This document shows positions 9,488 through 17,354 of a DNA stretch of 64,000 nt, piece after piece. Below the pieces are notes generated by a model. It worked only from the letters and a program-made list of their open reading frames with translations, searched no databases and was not told the DNA's origin. The DNA is from Foliamicus sp965115835 (GTDB lineage Bacteria; Pseudomonadota; Gammaproteobacteria; Steroidobacterales; Foliamicaceae): assembly GCA_965115835.1 (NCBI GenBank), contig OZ220471.1, positions 1,364,001-1,428,000 on the forward strand. The letters are read 5' to 3'. Both the position numbers and the translations under genes were made by a program. Each line of letters opens with the position of its first letter. Position 1 is the stretch's first letter.

Positions 9488-9912
9488 TTTACGGCCAGCT
9501 CCCGGATCTGGCTCACCATGGAATGCAGGCCGTTGCTGCGGGTTGGGCTGAGATGCCTGTCCAGGCCTGCGCCGGCGATGAAGTCGGGAGGCGTATCGGC
9601 GATTTCCCGGGGGAAACGGCCGCTGTAGACGCGCATCAGGACTGCGGCAAGACCGGCGACGATGGCCGAATCGCTGGCGGCCCGGAAGAACAGCCGGCCG
9701 TCCTCCTGCCAGGTCTTGAGCCACACCTGGGACTGGCAGCCGCGCAAACGGTTGTCCTCCGTGCGCCACTCTTCGGGAAATTCCGGCGCGGCGCGGCCCA
9801 TTTCGATGATGTGCTGGTAGCGCTCCATCCAGTTGTCGAAGAAACCCAGTTCTTCGAGCAACTCCTCCTGGGCGTCCCGCATGCTGCCGAGGGACGGCTG
9901 TTCGACGCTCAC
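9478..9912 (-). CDS. sufE: SufE-type cysteine desulfuration protein
   Basis: The protein of about 144 residues matches SufE: DNWMERYQHIIEMGR, then RLRGCQSQVWL with the sulfur-accepting cysteine, and GLDRHLSPTRSNGLHSM near the end. SufE takes persulfide sulfur from the SufS desulfurase for Fe-S cluster assembly. No other suf gene is present in the window. The start is taken as GTG at 9912, which overlaps the hisI stop as GTGA; ATG at 9882 (MRDAQEELL) is a possible alternative and would give 134 residues. Confidence 0.9.
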   Translation of the reverse strand: MSVEQPSLGSMRDAQEELLEELGFFDNWMERYQHIIEMGRAAPEFPEEWRTEDNRLRGCQSQVWLKTWQEDGRLFFRAASDSAIVAGLAAVLMRVYSGRFPREIADTPPDFIAGAGLDRHLSPTRSNGLHSMVSQIRELAVKCL

Positions 9913-10379
9913 AATCGGGTCGGGTTTTCCTGCCCTGCGTACACCTGTTCCGGATCGAACACCTTGCCGCTTTCGGTGAACTGAAGCTCCACCGGTTTGC
10001 TGGCCGCGCCCAGCGGCGCCCGGCGATAGAAGCAGGAACGGTAGCCCACATGGCAACTCGCGCCGCCGGTCACGCTCACCCGCAGCCACACGCAGTCCTG
10101 GTCGTCGTCGATCAGCAACTCGCGCACCTTCTGGACCAGCCCGCTGGTGTCCCCCTTGCGCCACAGCTTGTCCCTGCTGCGGCTGTAGTAATGCGCCTCG
10201 CCGGTCCTGATGGTCAGCGCCAGCGCTGTCCTGTTCATGTACGCATGCATCAGGAGCTCCCCGCTGGAGTGGTCGGTCACCACCGCCGGGATCAACCCCT
10301 GTTCGTTGAATTTCGGCGCAAGCTCCGAGCCCTCTTCCACCTGGGCTACGGAACGCCTCGGCGCAAACATGTCCATCAT
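9909..10379 (-). CDS. hisI: Phosphoribosyl-AMP cyclohydrolase HisI
   Basis: The 156-residue protein catalyses the third step of histidine synthesis, opening the purine ring of phosphoribosyl-AMP. Family motifs are AYMNRTALALTIRTGEAHYYSRSR, LWRKGDTSG and the metal-site region QDCVWLRV...CHVGYRSCFYR with three cysteines. No HisE (pyrophosphohydrolase) domain is attached, so hisE must be elsewhere. The gene is isolated from other his genes, within the leuS-to-nitrilase series. Confidence 0.93.
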   Translation of the reverse strand: MMDMFAPRRSVAQVEEGSELAPKFNEQGLIPAVVTDHSSGELLMHAYMNRTALALTIRTGEAHYYSRSRDKLWRKGDTSGLVQKVRELLIDDDQDCVWLRVSVTGGASCHVGYRSCFYRRAPLGAASKPVELQFTESGKVFDPEQVYAGQENPTRL

Positions 10380-10434
10380 GCGTCAATCATAGCGCCGCCA
10401 GGCGCGCCGAGCGGACATTTCCCGCACGCCGGCG

Positions 10435-11862
10435 TCAGGCTCGCCGCCAACGGGTTCGCCCGGGAGCGTCCTCGAGAACCACGCCAAGGTCCCCGAGTTG
10501 ATCGCGTATGCGATCCGCCCGGGCGAAATCACCCCGCTCCCGGGCCGCTGCACGCTGCCCGATCCGTTTTTCGATCTCCGCCGCCGACAGGGGCAAGGGC
10601 GGAGTGTCGCCTGCCGCTACCCCGGACGCCGCCCCGGACTCCACCGCGGCGCCCGCAACCGGAACCGTGAACCACTCGGCGGGGTTCGCCTGCAGGAGGC
10701 CCAGCAAGCCGCCGCCCGCGCGCAACGATGCGGCAGCTTGCGGGCTTGCCCCCCCGTGCGCCCTGAGTGCGCGAGCCTGATCGGCCAGCACTCCAAGCGC
10801 GGCCGGCGTGTTCAGGTCGTCCTCCAGGGCCCGGACCAACGCCTCCGCAGGCGCCGCACGGCTACTTGCCTGTTCTCCCCCATCCCGGGCGCAATCGAGC
10901 AAAACCCGGTACATCCGATCCAACCGCCGGCGACTGGCGGCGACAAGCTCGTCGCTCCACTCCAGCGGGTCACGGTAGCGTGCGCTCAGCAGGGCAAGCC
11001 GCAGCGCTTCTCCCGGGTGTTGCTGCAGAAGATCGCGAATCGTCAGGATGTTGCCTGCCGACTTGGCCATTTTCGATCGCCCCATGCGAATCATGCCGTT
11101 GTGCACCCAGTAGCGAGCCAGAGGCGCGCCGTGGGCGCACTGGCTCTGGGCCATCTCGTTTTCGTGATGGGGAAAGACGAGATCCTGGCCTCCCCCGTGA
11201 ATATCCAGGGTCTCGCCCAGATGCTCGCGCGCCATGGCCGAGCACTCCAGGTGCCACCCGGGGCGGCCCCGCCCCCAGGGACTTTCCCATCCGGGCCATG
11301 CCGGGGGCGACGGCTTCCACAACACGAAATCGGCGGGATCCTCCTTGTAGGGGGCCACTTCCACCCGCGCGCCGGCAATCTGCTCTCCGCGGTCGCGCCC
11401 GGACAATTCGCCGTACTGCGGGCAGGCGCCGACCCTGAACAGAACATGTCCTTGGGCCTCATAGGCATGTTGCGTCTTCAGCAGACGGTCCACCAGGGCA
11501 ATCATTTGCGGTATGTGTTCCGTGGCGAGCGGTTGCCGATCGGGCGGCAACACGCCGAGCGCAGCGATATCCTCCCGCCACACCCTTGCCCAGCGCCGCG
11601 CTATGATCGCGGTTTCCACGCCTTCCCCGGCGGCGAGCCGGTTGATCTTGTCATCCACATCCGTGATGTTGCTGGCGTAAATCAGGGAATAGCGCCGCCG
11701 CAGCAAGCGGGCCAGCACATCGAACACCACGGCGGGCCGGGCGTTGCCGATATGGGCCGGGCCATAGACCGTGGGGCCGCACACATACATGGTGACCCGC
11801 TTCGGGTCTCCGGGGACAAAGGGCTGCAACTCGCGGCCCAGCGTGTTATGGAGGCGAATCAA
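10435..11862 (-). CDS. cysS: Cysteinyl-tRNA synthetase
   Basis: The 475-residue class I synthetase has the zinc cysteine in YVCGPTVYG, the HIGH-type motif as HIGN (AHIGNARPAVVFD), the ASNITDVDDKINR segment, and a KMSKS motif in the variant form KMAKSAGN. It charges tRNA-Cys with cysteine. The start is a TTG at 11862 that overlaps the lptE stop as TTGA, so translation is probably coupled. A small low-complexity insertion (GAAVESGAASGVAAGD) precedes the C-terminal helical domain. Confidence 0.95.
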   Translation of the reverse strand: MIRLHNTLGRELQPFVPGDPKRVTMYVCGPTVYGPAHIGNARPAVVFDVLARLLRRRYSLIYASNITDVDDKINRLAAGEGVETAIIARRWARVWREDIAALGVLPPDRQPLATEHIPQMIALVDRLLKTQHAYEAQGHVLFRVGACPQYGELSGRDRGEQIAGARVEVAPYKEDPADFVLWKPSPPAWPGWESPWGRGRPGWHLECSAMAREHLGETLDIHGGGQDLVFPHHENEMAQSQCAHGAPLARYWVHNGMIRMGRSKMAKSAGNILTIRDLLQQHPGEALRLALLSARYRDPLEWSDELVAASRRRLDRMYRVLLDCARDGGEQASSRAAPAEALVRALEDDLNTPAALGVLADQARALRAHGGASPQAAASLRAGGGLLGLLQANPAEWFTVPVAGAAVESGAASGVAAGDTPPLPLSAAEIEKRIGQRAAARERGDFARADRIRDQLGDLGVVLEDAPGRTRWRRA

Positions 11863-12428
11863 GGCGACGCTCCCGCGGCTGGCGCAGGGAGCATGGCCAG
11901 ATCACGAAGGATCTGCCCTGCCAGCTCCTCGGCCAGCGCCTCGCGCAGAACCTCGGTTTCGCGTTCCATTCCCAGCACCCGGAACTCGTCTTCCACGCGC
12001 GTATGGCTCGCTTCCCGCTCGCGCTCCTCGATGAGCGGCTTGCCGCCCAGGCGAAGGGAGTACTTCACGCGATAATCGATTTCGGTAACAGTGGGCAGAT
12101 TGTTGGCCGAAATCGCCACCAGACTCTGCTGGCTTTGGTCTTCCAGCAGGCGCAGGATCGCAACGCCGGCGCCGGGCCCGGAATGCACATCAACCCGGGC
12201 CCGTTGCAATTGCTGCTTGAGCGCGCGCCACAACGGCGTGGCGCCGTGGGCGCTCTGCAGCCAGATTCCGCCGGTCAGCGCCGGGAAGGCAAGCGCCCCC
12301 TGGAACTGGAAGCCGCAGGCGGCCAGCAGCAGCGCGAGCAGCGTGGCCGGCACGCACCCGACCATCAGCGCTATCCTGCCAGCCTGATCGCCCGATCCCG
12401 AAGGCGACGCCGCAGAGGCAGAACTCAC
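11859..12428 (-). CDS. lptE: LPS assembly lipoprotein LptE
   Basis: The protein has a lipoprotein signal with lipobox LLAAC-GFQFQG and a domain consistent with LptE, including SLVAISANNLPTVTEIDYRVKYSL. LptE is the outer-membrane lipoprotein that plugs and folds the LptD translocon for lipopolysaccharide. It follows leuS as in most gammaproteobacteria. GTG at 12428 overlaps the leuS stop as GTGA and supplies an arginine before the hydrophobic core; ATG at 12365 (MVGCVPATLL) is a shorter alternative whose signal would have no positive charge. Confidence 0.88.
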   Translation of the reverse strand: MSSASAASPSGSGDQAGRIALMVGCVPATLLALLLAACGFQFQGALAFPALTGGIWLQSAHGATPLWRALKQQLQRARVDVHSGPGAGVAILRLLEDQSQQSLVAISANNLPTVTEIDYRVKYSLRLGGKPLIEEREREASHTRVEDEFRVLGMERETEVLREALAEELAGQILRDLAMLPAPAAGASP

Positions 12429-15031
12429 AGCACGAAATTCACGACGCGGCCGGGCACATAGACCTCCCTGCGCACAGTGCCCCCAGCCAGATGCGCGGCC
12501 ACCCGCGCGTTCCCGCGCGCGGCCGCCAGCACCGTCTCGGGCCCGGCGCCGGCCGCCACACAGATGCTGGCCCTGAGCTTGCCGTTCACCTGCACCGCGA
12601 TCTCCACGGTGTCTTCCTCCAGCCATTGTTCGACTGCCTTCGGCCAGGGCGCCCAGGCCAGCGTCTCGCGGTGACCCAGCTTCTCCCATAACTCCTCGGC
12701 CAGATGCGGAGCAAACGGACTGACCAGAAGCACCAGCGGTTCGGCAACTGCGCGCGGCACGCCGTCCCAGCGGGACGCGGCATTGACCAATTCCATCAGC
12801 GCGGCGATGGCGGTGTTCATCTTCAGGGCGCGAATGTCCTCGGTCACCCTGGCGATCGTGCGGTGCAACGCACGCAACTGCCCGGGTTCGGCCTCGCCTT
12901 CGCTCACACCGCCATCAATCAGGCTGAATAGACGGCCGAGAAACCGGAACGGGCCCTCCACGCCGCGCGTGCTCCAGGGCTTGGACTTCTCCAGAGGCCC
13001 CATGAACATTTCGTAAAGCCGGAATGCGTCCGCCCCGTACCGTTTCAGAACATCCTCGGGATTCACCACGTTGCCGCGCGACTTGGACATCTTGTGGGCG
13101 CGCGACTCCAGCAGGATCGAGGGATCGGAAGCCAGCACGAAATGCTCGCCGCTCTTGCGGACCTCGTTCTCGTCAAGGGCAACAGCCGTGAGTTCCGCAC
13201 CGCCCTGTTCATCGACATGGGCGGCAGGCCGGGAAGCAGGCGCGCGGCGGGCGCGGGCCGCCGACACGAAGGCGCCGGCGGCGTCGCGGTAGGCGATGAA
13301 TTCGCGCTCCCCCAGGATCACGCCCTGGTGAACGACCTTGCGAAACGGCTCGTCGGTGGATACCAGGCCCGCATCGTGCAAAACCTTGTGCCAGAACCGC
13401 GCATAGAGCAGATGCAGGACAGCGTGCTCGGCGCCGCCGATGTACAGGTCCACCGGCATCCAGTAGCGCTCCAGTTCGGGGTCCACCAGACGGCCGGGGT
13501 TGCGGGGGTCGATAAATCGCAGGTAGTACCAGCACGACCCGGCCCATTGCGGCATGGTGTTGGTCTCGCGGCGGGCGGGCCTGCCGCTGTGCGGATCGAC
13601 GGTCTCAAGCCATTCGCCCGCCTTGGCCAACGGCCCCCGGGGCGAACCGCCGGGGCGAAAGTCATCCAGTTCCGGAAGGGTCAGCGGCAGTTCCGCCTCC
13701 GGCAGCGGTCTGGCCACACCGTCGACAAAAACAACCGGGAAGGGTTCGCCCCAATAGCGCTGCCGGCTGAACAGCCAATCGCGCAAGCGGTAGGCGGTCT
13801 GCGAACGCCCCCGCCCGGCGCGCGCAAGCCAGTCGATACAGGCCTGTCTGGCCTCCTCGACTTGCATCCCGTCGAGAAAACCGCTGTTGATCACCGTGCC
13901 TTCGCCCGTCCAGGCCCCGCCCTCGTGACCCTCCGGCGGCTGCACGGTGCGGATCACCGGGAGCGAATGAGCGGTGGCGAACTCCCAGTCGCGCGGATCT
14001 TCGCCCGGCACGCCCATGATGGCGCCGGCGCCGTAGCCCACCAGCACATAGTCGGCCACCCACACCGGGATTTCCTGGCCGGACACGGGATGGAGGGCCC
14101 GCGCCCCGGTATCGACGCCGCTGCGGTCATGCGCATCGGCCACGCGCTTGAGCTGGCCCTTGCGAACAGCCTCCCGGCAGTACCGACGCACCTCGTCAAG
14201 CCGCCCGGGAGCAGCGATCCGTTCCGCCAGTGGGTGCTCCGGCGACAGCGCCAGGAAGGTGGCGCCGAACAGGGTGTCGGGTCGGGTGCTGAACACGCTG
14301 ACGATTTCGTCCCTGCCGGCCAGCGCGAAGTCGATCCGCGCACCCACCGAACGGCCGATCCAGTTGCGCTGCATTTCCAGCGTGGACTCGGGCCAGTCGA
14401 GGTTGTCGAGCCCTTCCAGCAAGCGCTCGGCGTAGTCCGTGATCTTCAGCATCCACTGCCGCAGGGGGCGGCGCTCGCAGGGAAAGCCGCCCACTTCGGA
14501 CCGTCCCTCCACGACCTCCTCGTTGGCCAGCGTGGTGCCCAGCTCCGGGCACCACCAGACCGGTTGCTCGGACTGGTAGGCCAGGCCGCGCTCGTGCAGC
14601 TTCAGGAATATCCATTGCGTCCACCGGTAATAGTCGGGATCGGCGGTGCTGATCTCGCGAGACCAGTCATAGGAAAAGCCCAGCGACTTCAACTGGCTGC
14701 GAAACCGGTCGATGTTGCGCCGCGTGGTCACCCTGGGGTGGGTATTGGTCCGCACCGCGTATTGCTCCGCGGGCAGACCGAATGCGTCCCAGCCCATGGG
14801 GTGCAGGACGTTGTAGCCGCGCATGCGCTTGAAGCGGGCCACGATATCGGTAGCCGTGTAGCCTTCCGGGTGCCCCACATGCAGACCGGTTCCGCTGGGG
14901 TAGGGGAACATGTCCAGGATGTAGGCTTTCGGGCGCGAATAATCGGGAGCGACGGGCGTCCTGAAGGCGCCCTCGCTTTCCCAGCGCGCCTGCCACCTGG
15001 CCTCGATCTCGGCGAACGGATACGAACTCAT
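12425..15031 (-). CDS. leuS: Leucyl-tRNA synthetase
   Basis: The 868-residue enzyme shows the complete LeuRS layout: MFPYPSGTGLHVGHPEGYTATDI (HIGH region) near residue 50, the editing domain in the middle (VFSTRPDTLFGATFLALSPEHP), and KMSKSRGNVVNPED (KMSKS) before the anticodon-binding domain. Its length is normal. It heads the leftward gene series that runs to the nitrilase gene. Its ATG at 15031 lies about 37 nt beyond the remnant of pstB. Confidence 0.98.
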   Translation of the reverse strand: MSSYPFAEIEARWQARWESEGAFRTPVAPDYSRPKAYILDMFPYPSGTGLHVGHPEGYTATDIVARFKRMRGYNVLHPMGWDAFGLPAEQYAVRTNTHPRVTTRRNIDRFRSQLKSLGFSYDWSREISTADPDYYRWTQWIFLKLHERGLAYQSEQPVWWCPELGTTLANEEVVEGRSEVGGFPCERRPLRQWMLKITDYAERLLEGLDNLDWPESTLEMQRNWIGRSVGARIDFALAGRDEIVSVFSTRPDTLFGATFLALSPEHPLAERIAAPGRLDEVRRYCREAVRKGQLKRVADAHDRSGVDTGARALHPVSGQEIPVWVADYVLVGYGAGAIMGVPGEDPRDWEFATAHSLPVIRTVQPPEGHEGGAWTGEGTVINSGFLDGMQVEEARQACIDWLARAGRGRSQTAYRLRDWLFSRQRYWGEPFPVVFVDGVARPLPEAELPLTLPELDDFRPGGSPRGPLAKAGEWLETVDPHSGRPARRETNTMPQWAGSCWYYLRFIDPRNPGRLVDPELERYWMPVDLYIGGAEHAVLHLLYARFWHKVLHDAGLVSTDEPFRKVVHQGVILGEREFIAYRDAAGAFVSAARARRAPASRPAAHVDEQGGAELTAVALDENEVRKSGEHFVLASDPSILLESRAHKMSKSRGNVVNPEDVLKRYGADAFRLYEMFMGPLEKSKPWSTRGVEGPFRFLGRLFSLIDGGVSEGEAEPGQLRALHRTIARVTEDIRALKMNTAIAALMELVNAASRWDGVPRAVAEPLVLLVSPFAPHLAEELWEKLGHRETLAWAPWPKAVEQWLEEDTVEIAVQVNGKLRASICVAAGAGPETVLAAARGNARVAAHLAGGTVRREVYVPGRVVNFVL

Positions 15032-15067
15032 GGGCGCAAATTGTACGATCCGCTGCGGAAGCTCAGA

Positions 15068-15192
15068 TTATCCGAAGCGCCCGGTGAGGTAGTCCTCGGA
15101 TCCAGCACCGCGCAGGGTTCATCCATCAGGATCACTTCAGGCTCCACGGCAAGGGCGCGCGCAATACACAAGAGTTGCTGCTGGGCCATGGC
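15068..15192 (-). pseudogene. pstB: pstB remnant (phosphate ABC transporter ATPase)
   Basis: Reading leftward, this stretch encodes QQQLLCIARALAVEPEVI, then LMDEPCAVLDP: the signature motif and Walker B region of PstB (usual form GGQQQRLCIARALA...MDEPCSALDP). Directly after it, in another frame, come EDYLTGRFG and a stop, the normal PstB C-terminus (YITGRFG). The Walker A half is missing, the part between Walker B and the C-terminus is deleted, and the GG of the signature is degraded. This is a clear pseudogene, placed between phoR and leuS. Confidence 0.85.
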
Positions 15193-15200
15193 GTCCCGGG

Positions 15201-16508
15201 TCAACCTTTCTTGCCAATGCGTTCGGACGGAAAGCGGCAGGTAAATGTGCTCCCCGCTCCCGGCTGGCTTTCGATGTCGAGGCTTGCGCCGTGGCGGGTC
15301 AGCACATGCTTGACAATGGCAAGGCCCAGTCCGGTGCCGGGCACGGCAGGGGCTCCCTCTCCCCGCACCCGGTAGAACCGCTCGGTCAGACGCGGCAGGT
15401 GTTCCTGCTCGATACCGACCCCCGTGTCGGACACGCTCAACTGCCCGCCGGAGCGACTGGCCCGCCAGCGCAAGACGACCTCGCCGCCGGAGGGCGTGAA
15501 CGCTACCGCATTGTTGGCCAGGTTGCCGGCAACCGAACAAATTTCAGCCTCGTCTCCCAGAAGGGGACGCTCGCTTTCCAGTTCGGTGCGGATCGTCAGC
15601 TCCCCGTCTGTGCGGGCCCGCGCCACCTCGGCGGCATCGCCCAGCAGGCCGCGCATGTCGAGGGGCTCATGGGCCGGCGGCTTCTCGGAGGATTCCAGGC
15701 GCGACAGTTCCAGGAGATCGCGCACCAGCCGGCTCATGCGGTCGCACTGCCGCGTCATGTCCCTGACCGGCGTCCTCCAGCGTTCCGTGAGGCCCGCATC
15801 TTCCTCCATCGCCTCGAGATACCCGGAGAACACGGTCAGCGGCGTCTGCAACTCATGCGAGGCATTGGCGACAAAATCGGCCCGGGTCTTGTCGGCGAGC
15901 ACCGCGGTAGTGACATCCCTGACCAGCAACAGATACTGCCCTTCCGCGTACGGAACCCGCTGCGCCTCCAGCCAGCTATCCGCCCGTACGGGCGACTGGA
16001 AGCGCGTCCGGTCCTTGCCGCCTGCTTCCAGCCAACTCTTGAACTCGGGGTTCCGAATCAGATTCAGGATCGGCCGCCCCAGGTCCAGGCGACGGCGAAC
16101 GCCCATGAGCTGTCTTGCCTGGCGGTTGCTCACCACAACTTCCGACTTGTCGTTCAGGACCACGGCCGCATCCGGAAACGACCGGGCAGTGCTGCGCAAG
16201 GCCTTGAGAACCGCACGCAGCCGGCGTTCCGCCTGCTGCGTGCGACTTTCGAGCGCACTGACCTGCTCCGGCAATTCCGCAAAGGAGAACCCGCCCGAAG
16301 GCCAGACCTCCGCGTCGAACTGCTGTGCAAGCCGGGCTGCGGCGCGCACCTGGACGGACAGTTCCCACGCCAGGGCCACAACGGCGCCGGCCAGCGCCCC
16401 GGCCAGGGGTTCGTCCGCCGCCAGCCAGGCCGCGACGGCCGCCAGCGCGGCCCATCCGCACAGCCGCATGAGAATGCGAACAGCCAGTTTTCGGATCAGG
16501 GGCTCCAT
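15201..16508 (-). CDS. phoR: Phosphate regulon sensor kinase PhoR
   Basis: The 435-residue histidine kinase has an N-terminal hydrophobic hairpin (LMRLCGWAALAAVAAWLA and ALAGAVVALAWELSV), a PAS-like region (SFPDAAVVLNDKSEVVVSNRQA), the phospho-acceptor box ASHELQTPLTVFSGYL, and ATPase boxes GNLANNAVAFTP, DTGVGIEQEHLPRLTERFYRV and GTGLGLAIVKH. Layout and pairing with phoB identify PhoR, which controls PhoB phosphorylation under phosphate limitation. ATG at 16508 (MEPLIRK) is preferred over a GTG at 16565, since the extra residues are Arg-rich and unlike the family. Confidence 0.93.
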   Translation of the reverse strand: MEPLIRKLAVRILMRLCGWAALAAVAAWLAADEPLAGALAGAVVALAWELSVQVRAAARLAQQFDAEVWPSGGFSFAELPEQVSALESRTQQAERRLRAVLKALRSTARSFPDAAVVLNDKSEVVVSNRQARQLMGVRRRLDLGRPILNLIRNPEFKSWLEAGGKDRTRFQSPVRADSWLEAQRVPYAEGQYLLLVRDVTTAVLADKTRADFVANASHELQTPLTVFSGYLEAMEEDAGLTERWRTPVRDMTRQCDRMSRLVRDLLELSRLESSEKPPAHEPLDMRGLLGDAAEVARARTDGELTIRTELESERPLLGDEAEICSVAGNLANNAVAFTPSGGEVVLRWRASRSGGQLSVSDTGVGIEQEHLPRLTERFYRVRGEGAPAVPGTGLGLAIVKHVLTRHGASLDIESQPGAGSTFTCRFPSERIGKKG

Positions 16509-16586
16509 ACGCTCGCACCACCCCGGCGCGCGCCGGCTCGCGGCATCTCTCGCCCGGAGCTCCACAAGCCCGGCGAGACCGGCGGA

Positions 16587-17270
16587 CTAGTGTAACGAGA
16601 AACGGTAGCCTGCGCCCCGAACGGTCTGAATGTAACCGGCCACTCCATGCGGTTCCATCGCCTGGCGAAGACGCCGGATGTGCACATCGACGGTGCGATC
16701 CTCAACGAAAACCGCAGGCCCCCAAATGCGGTTCAGCAATTGCGTGCGGCTGAATACGCGCTCGGGCCGCTCCATGAACAGGCGCAGAAGGCGAAACTCG
16801 GTGGGGCCGAGCGTGAGCGCCCCCTGTTCCGAAGTGACTCGATGGCTCAGCGCGTCAAGGGTCAGCTTGCCCCGGGTAATCGTCTCTTTCCTGGCGCTCT
16901 GGGTGCGCCGCAGCACAGCATCGATGCGCGCCAGCAATTCCCGGCTGGAAAAGGGCTTGGTCACGTAATCGTCGGCGCCGCTGCCCAAACCGGATATCTT
17001 GTCCTGCTCCTGCGATCGGGCGGTGACCATGATGATTGCAATGTCGCGGGTTTCCGGCATGCGCTTGATCCAGCGAGTCAACTCCAGCCCGCTGCCGTCA
17101 GGCAGCATCCAGTCGACAATAGCCAGATCCGGAAGGCGTTCGCCGATGGCCTTGCGCGCCGCGGCGGCGTCTTCCGCCTCACGGACATCGAAGTCCGCGC
17201 GGCGGAGATTGAACGCCAGCATGCCGCGAATGGCGTGCTCGTCTTCGACTACCAGGATGTCGCGCCGCAT
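16587..17270 (-). CDS. phoB: Phosphate regulon response regulator PhoB
   Basis: The 227-residue protein has a receiver domain with acidic pair Glu9/Asp10, phospho-acceptor Asp53 (IVDWMLPDGSG) and Lys in VTKPF, followed by an OmpR-type winged helix (LTLGPTEFRLL...FVEDRTVDVHIRRLRQAM...VRGAGYRF). LVVEDE, DWMLPDGSG and GLGSGADDYVTKPF agree closely with PhoB. It is followed by phoR after about 80 nt. No PHO box was found in the 84 nt before its start, so autoregulation is not evident. Confidence 0.95.
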   Translation of the reverse strand: MRRDILVVEDEHAIRGMLAFNLRRADFDVREAEDAAAARKAIGERLPDLAIVDWMLPDGSGLELTRWIKRMPETRDIAIIMVTARSQEQDKISGLGSGADDYVTKPFSSRELLARIDAVLRRTQSARKETITRGKLTLDALSHRVTSEQGALTLGPTEFRLLRLFMERPERVFSRTQLLNRIWGPAVFVEDRTVDVHIRRLRQAMEPHGVAGYIQTVRGAGYRFSLH

Positions 17271-17354
17271 CTCGCGAAAAAATTATGCCATCAGAATATG
17301 GAGGGCGAGGTCCGGAAGACCCCCTGCTCTCGCGCCGTAGTCCTGCACAGGCGG

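Noticed and set aside
13094..15244. 716-codon plus-strand frame opposite leuS
   Set aside because: Antisense shadow of leuS; no start signal and no family resemblance.
17271..17354. PHO box upstream of phoB
   Set aside because: No two half-sites with the right spacing were found.
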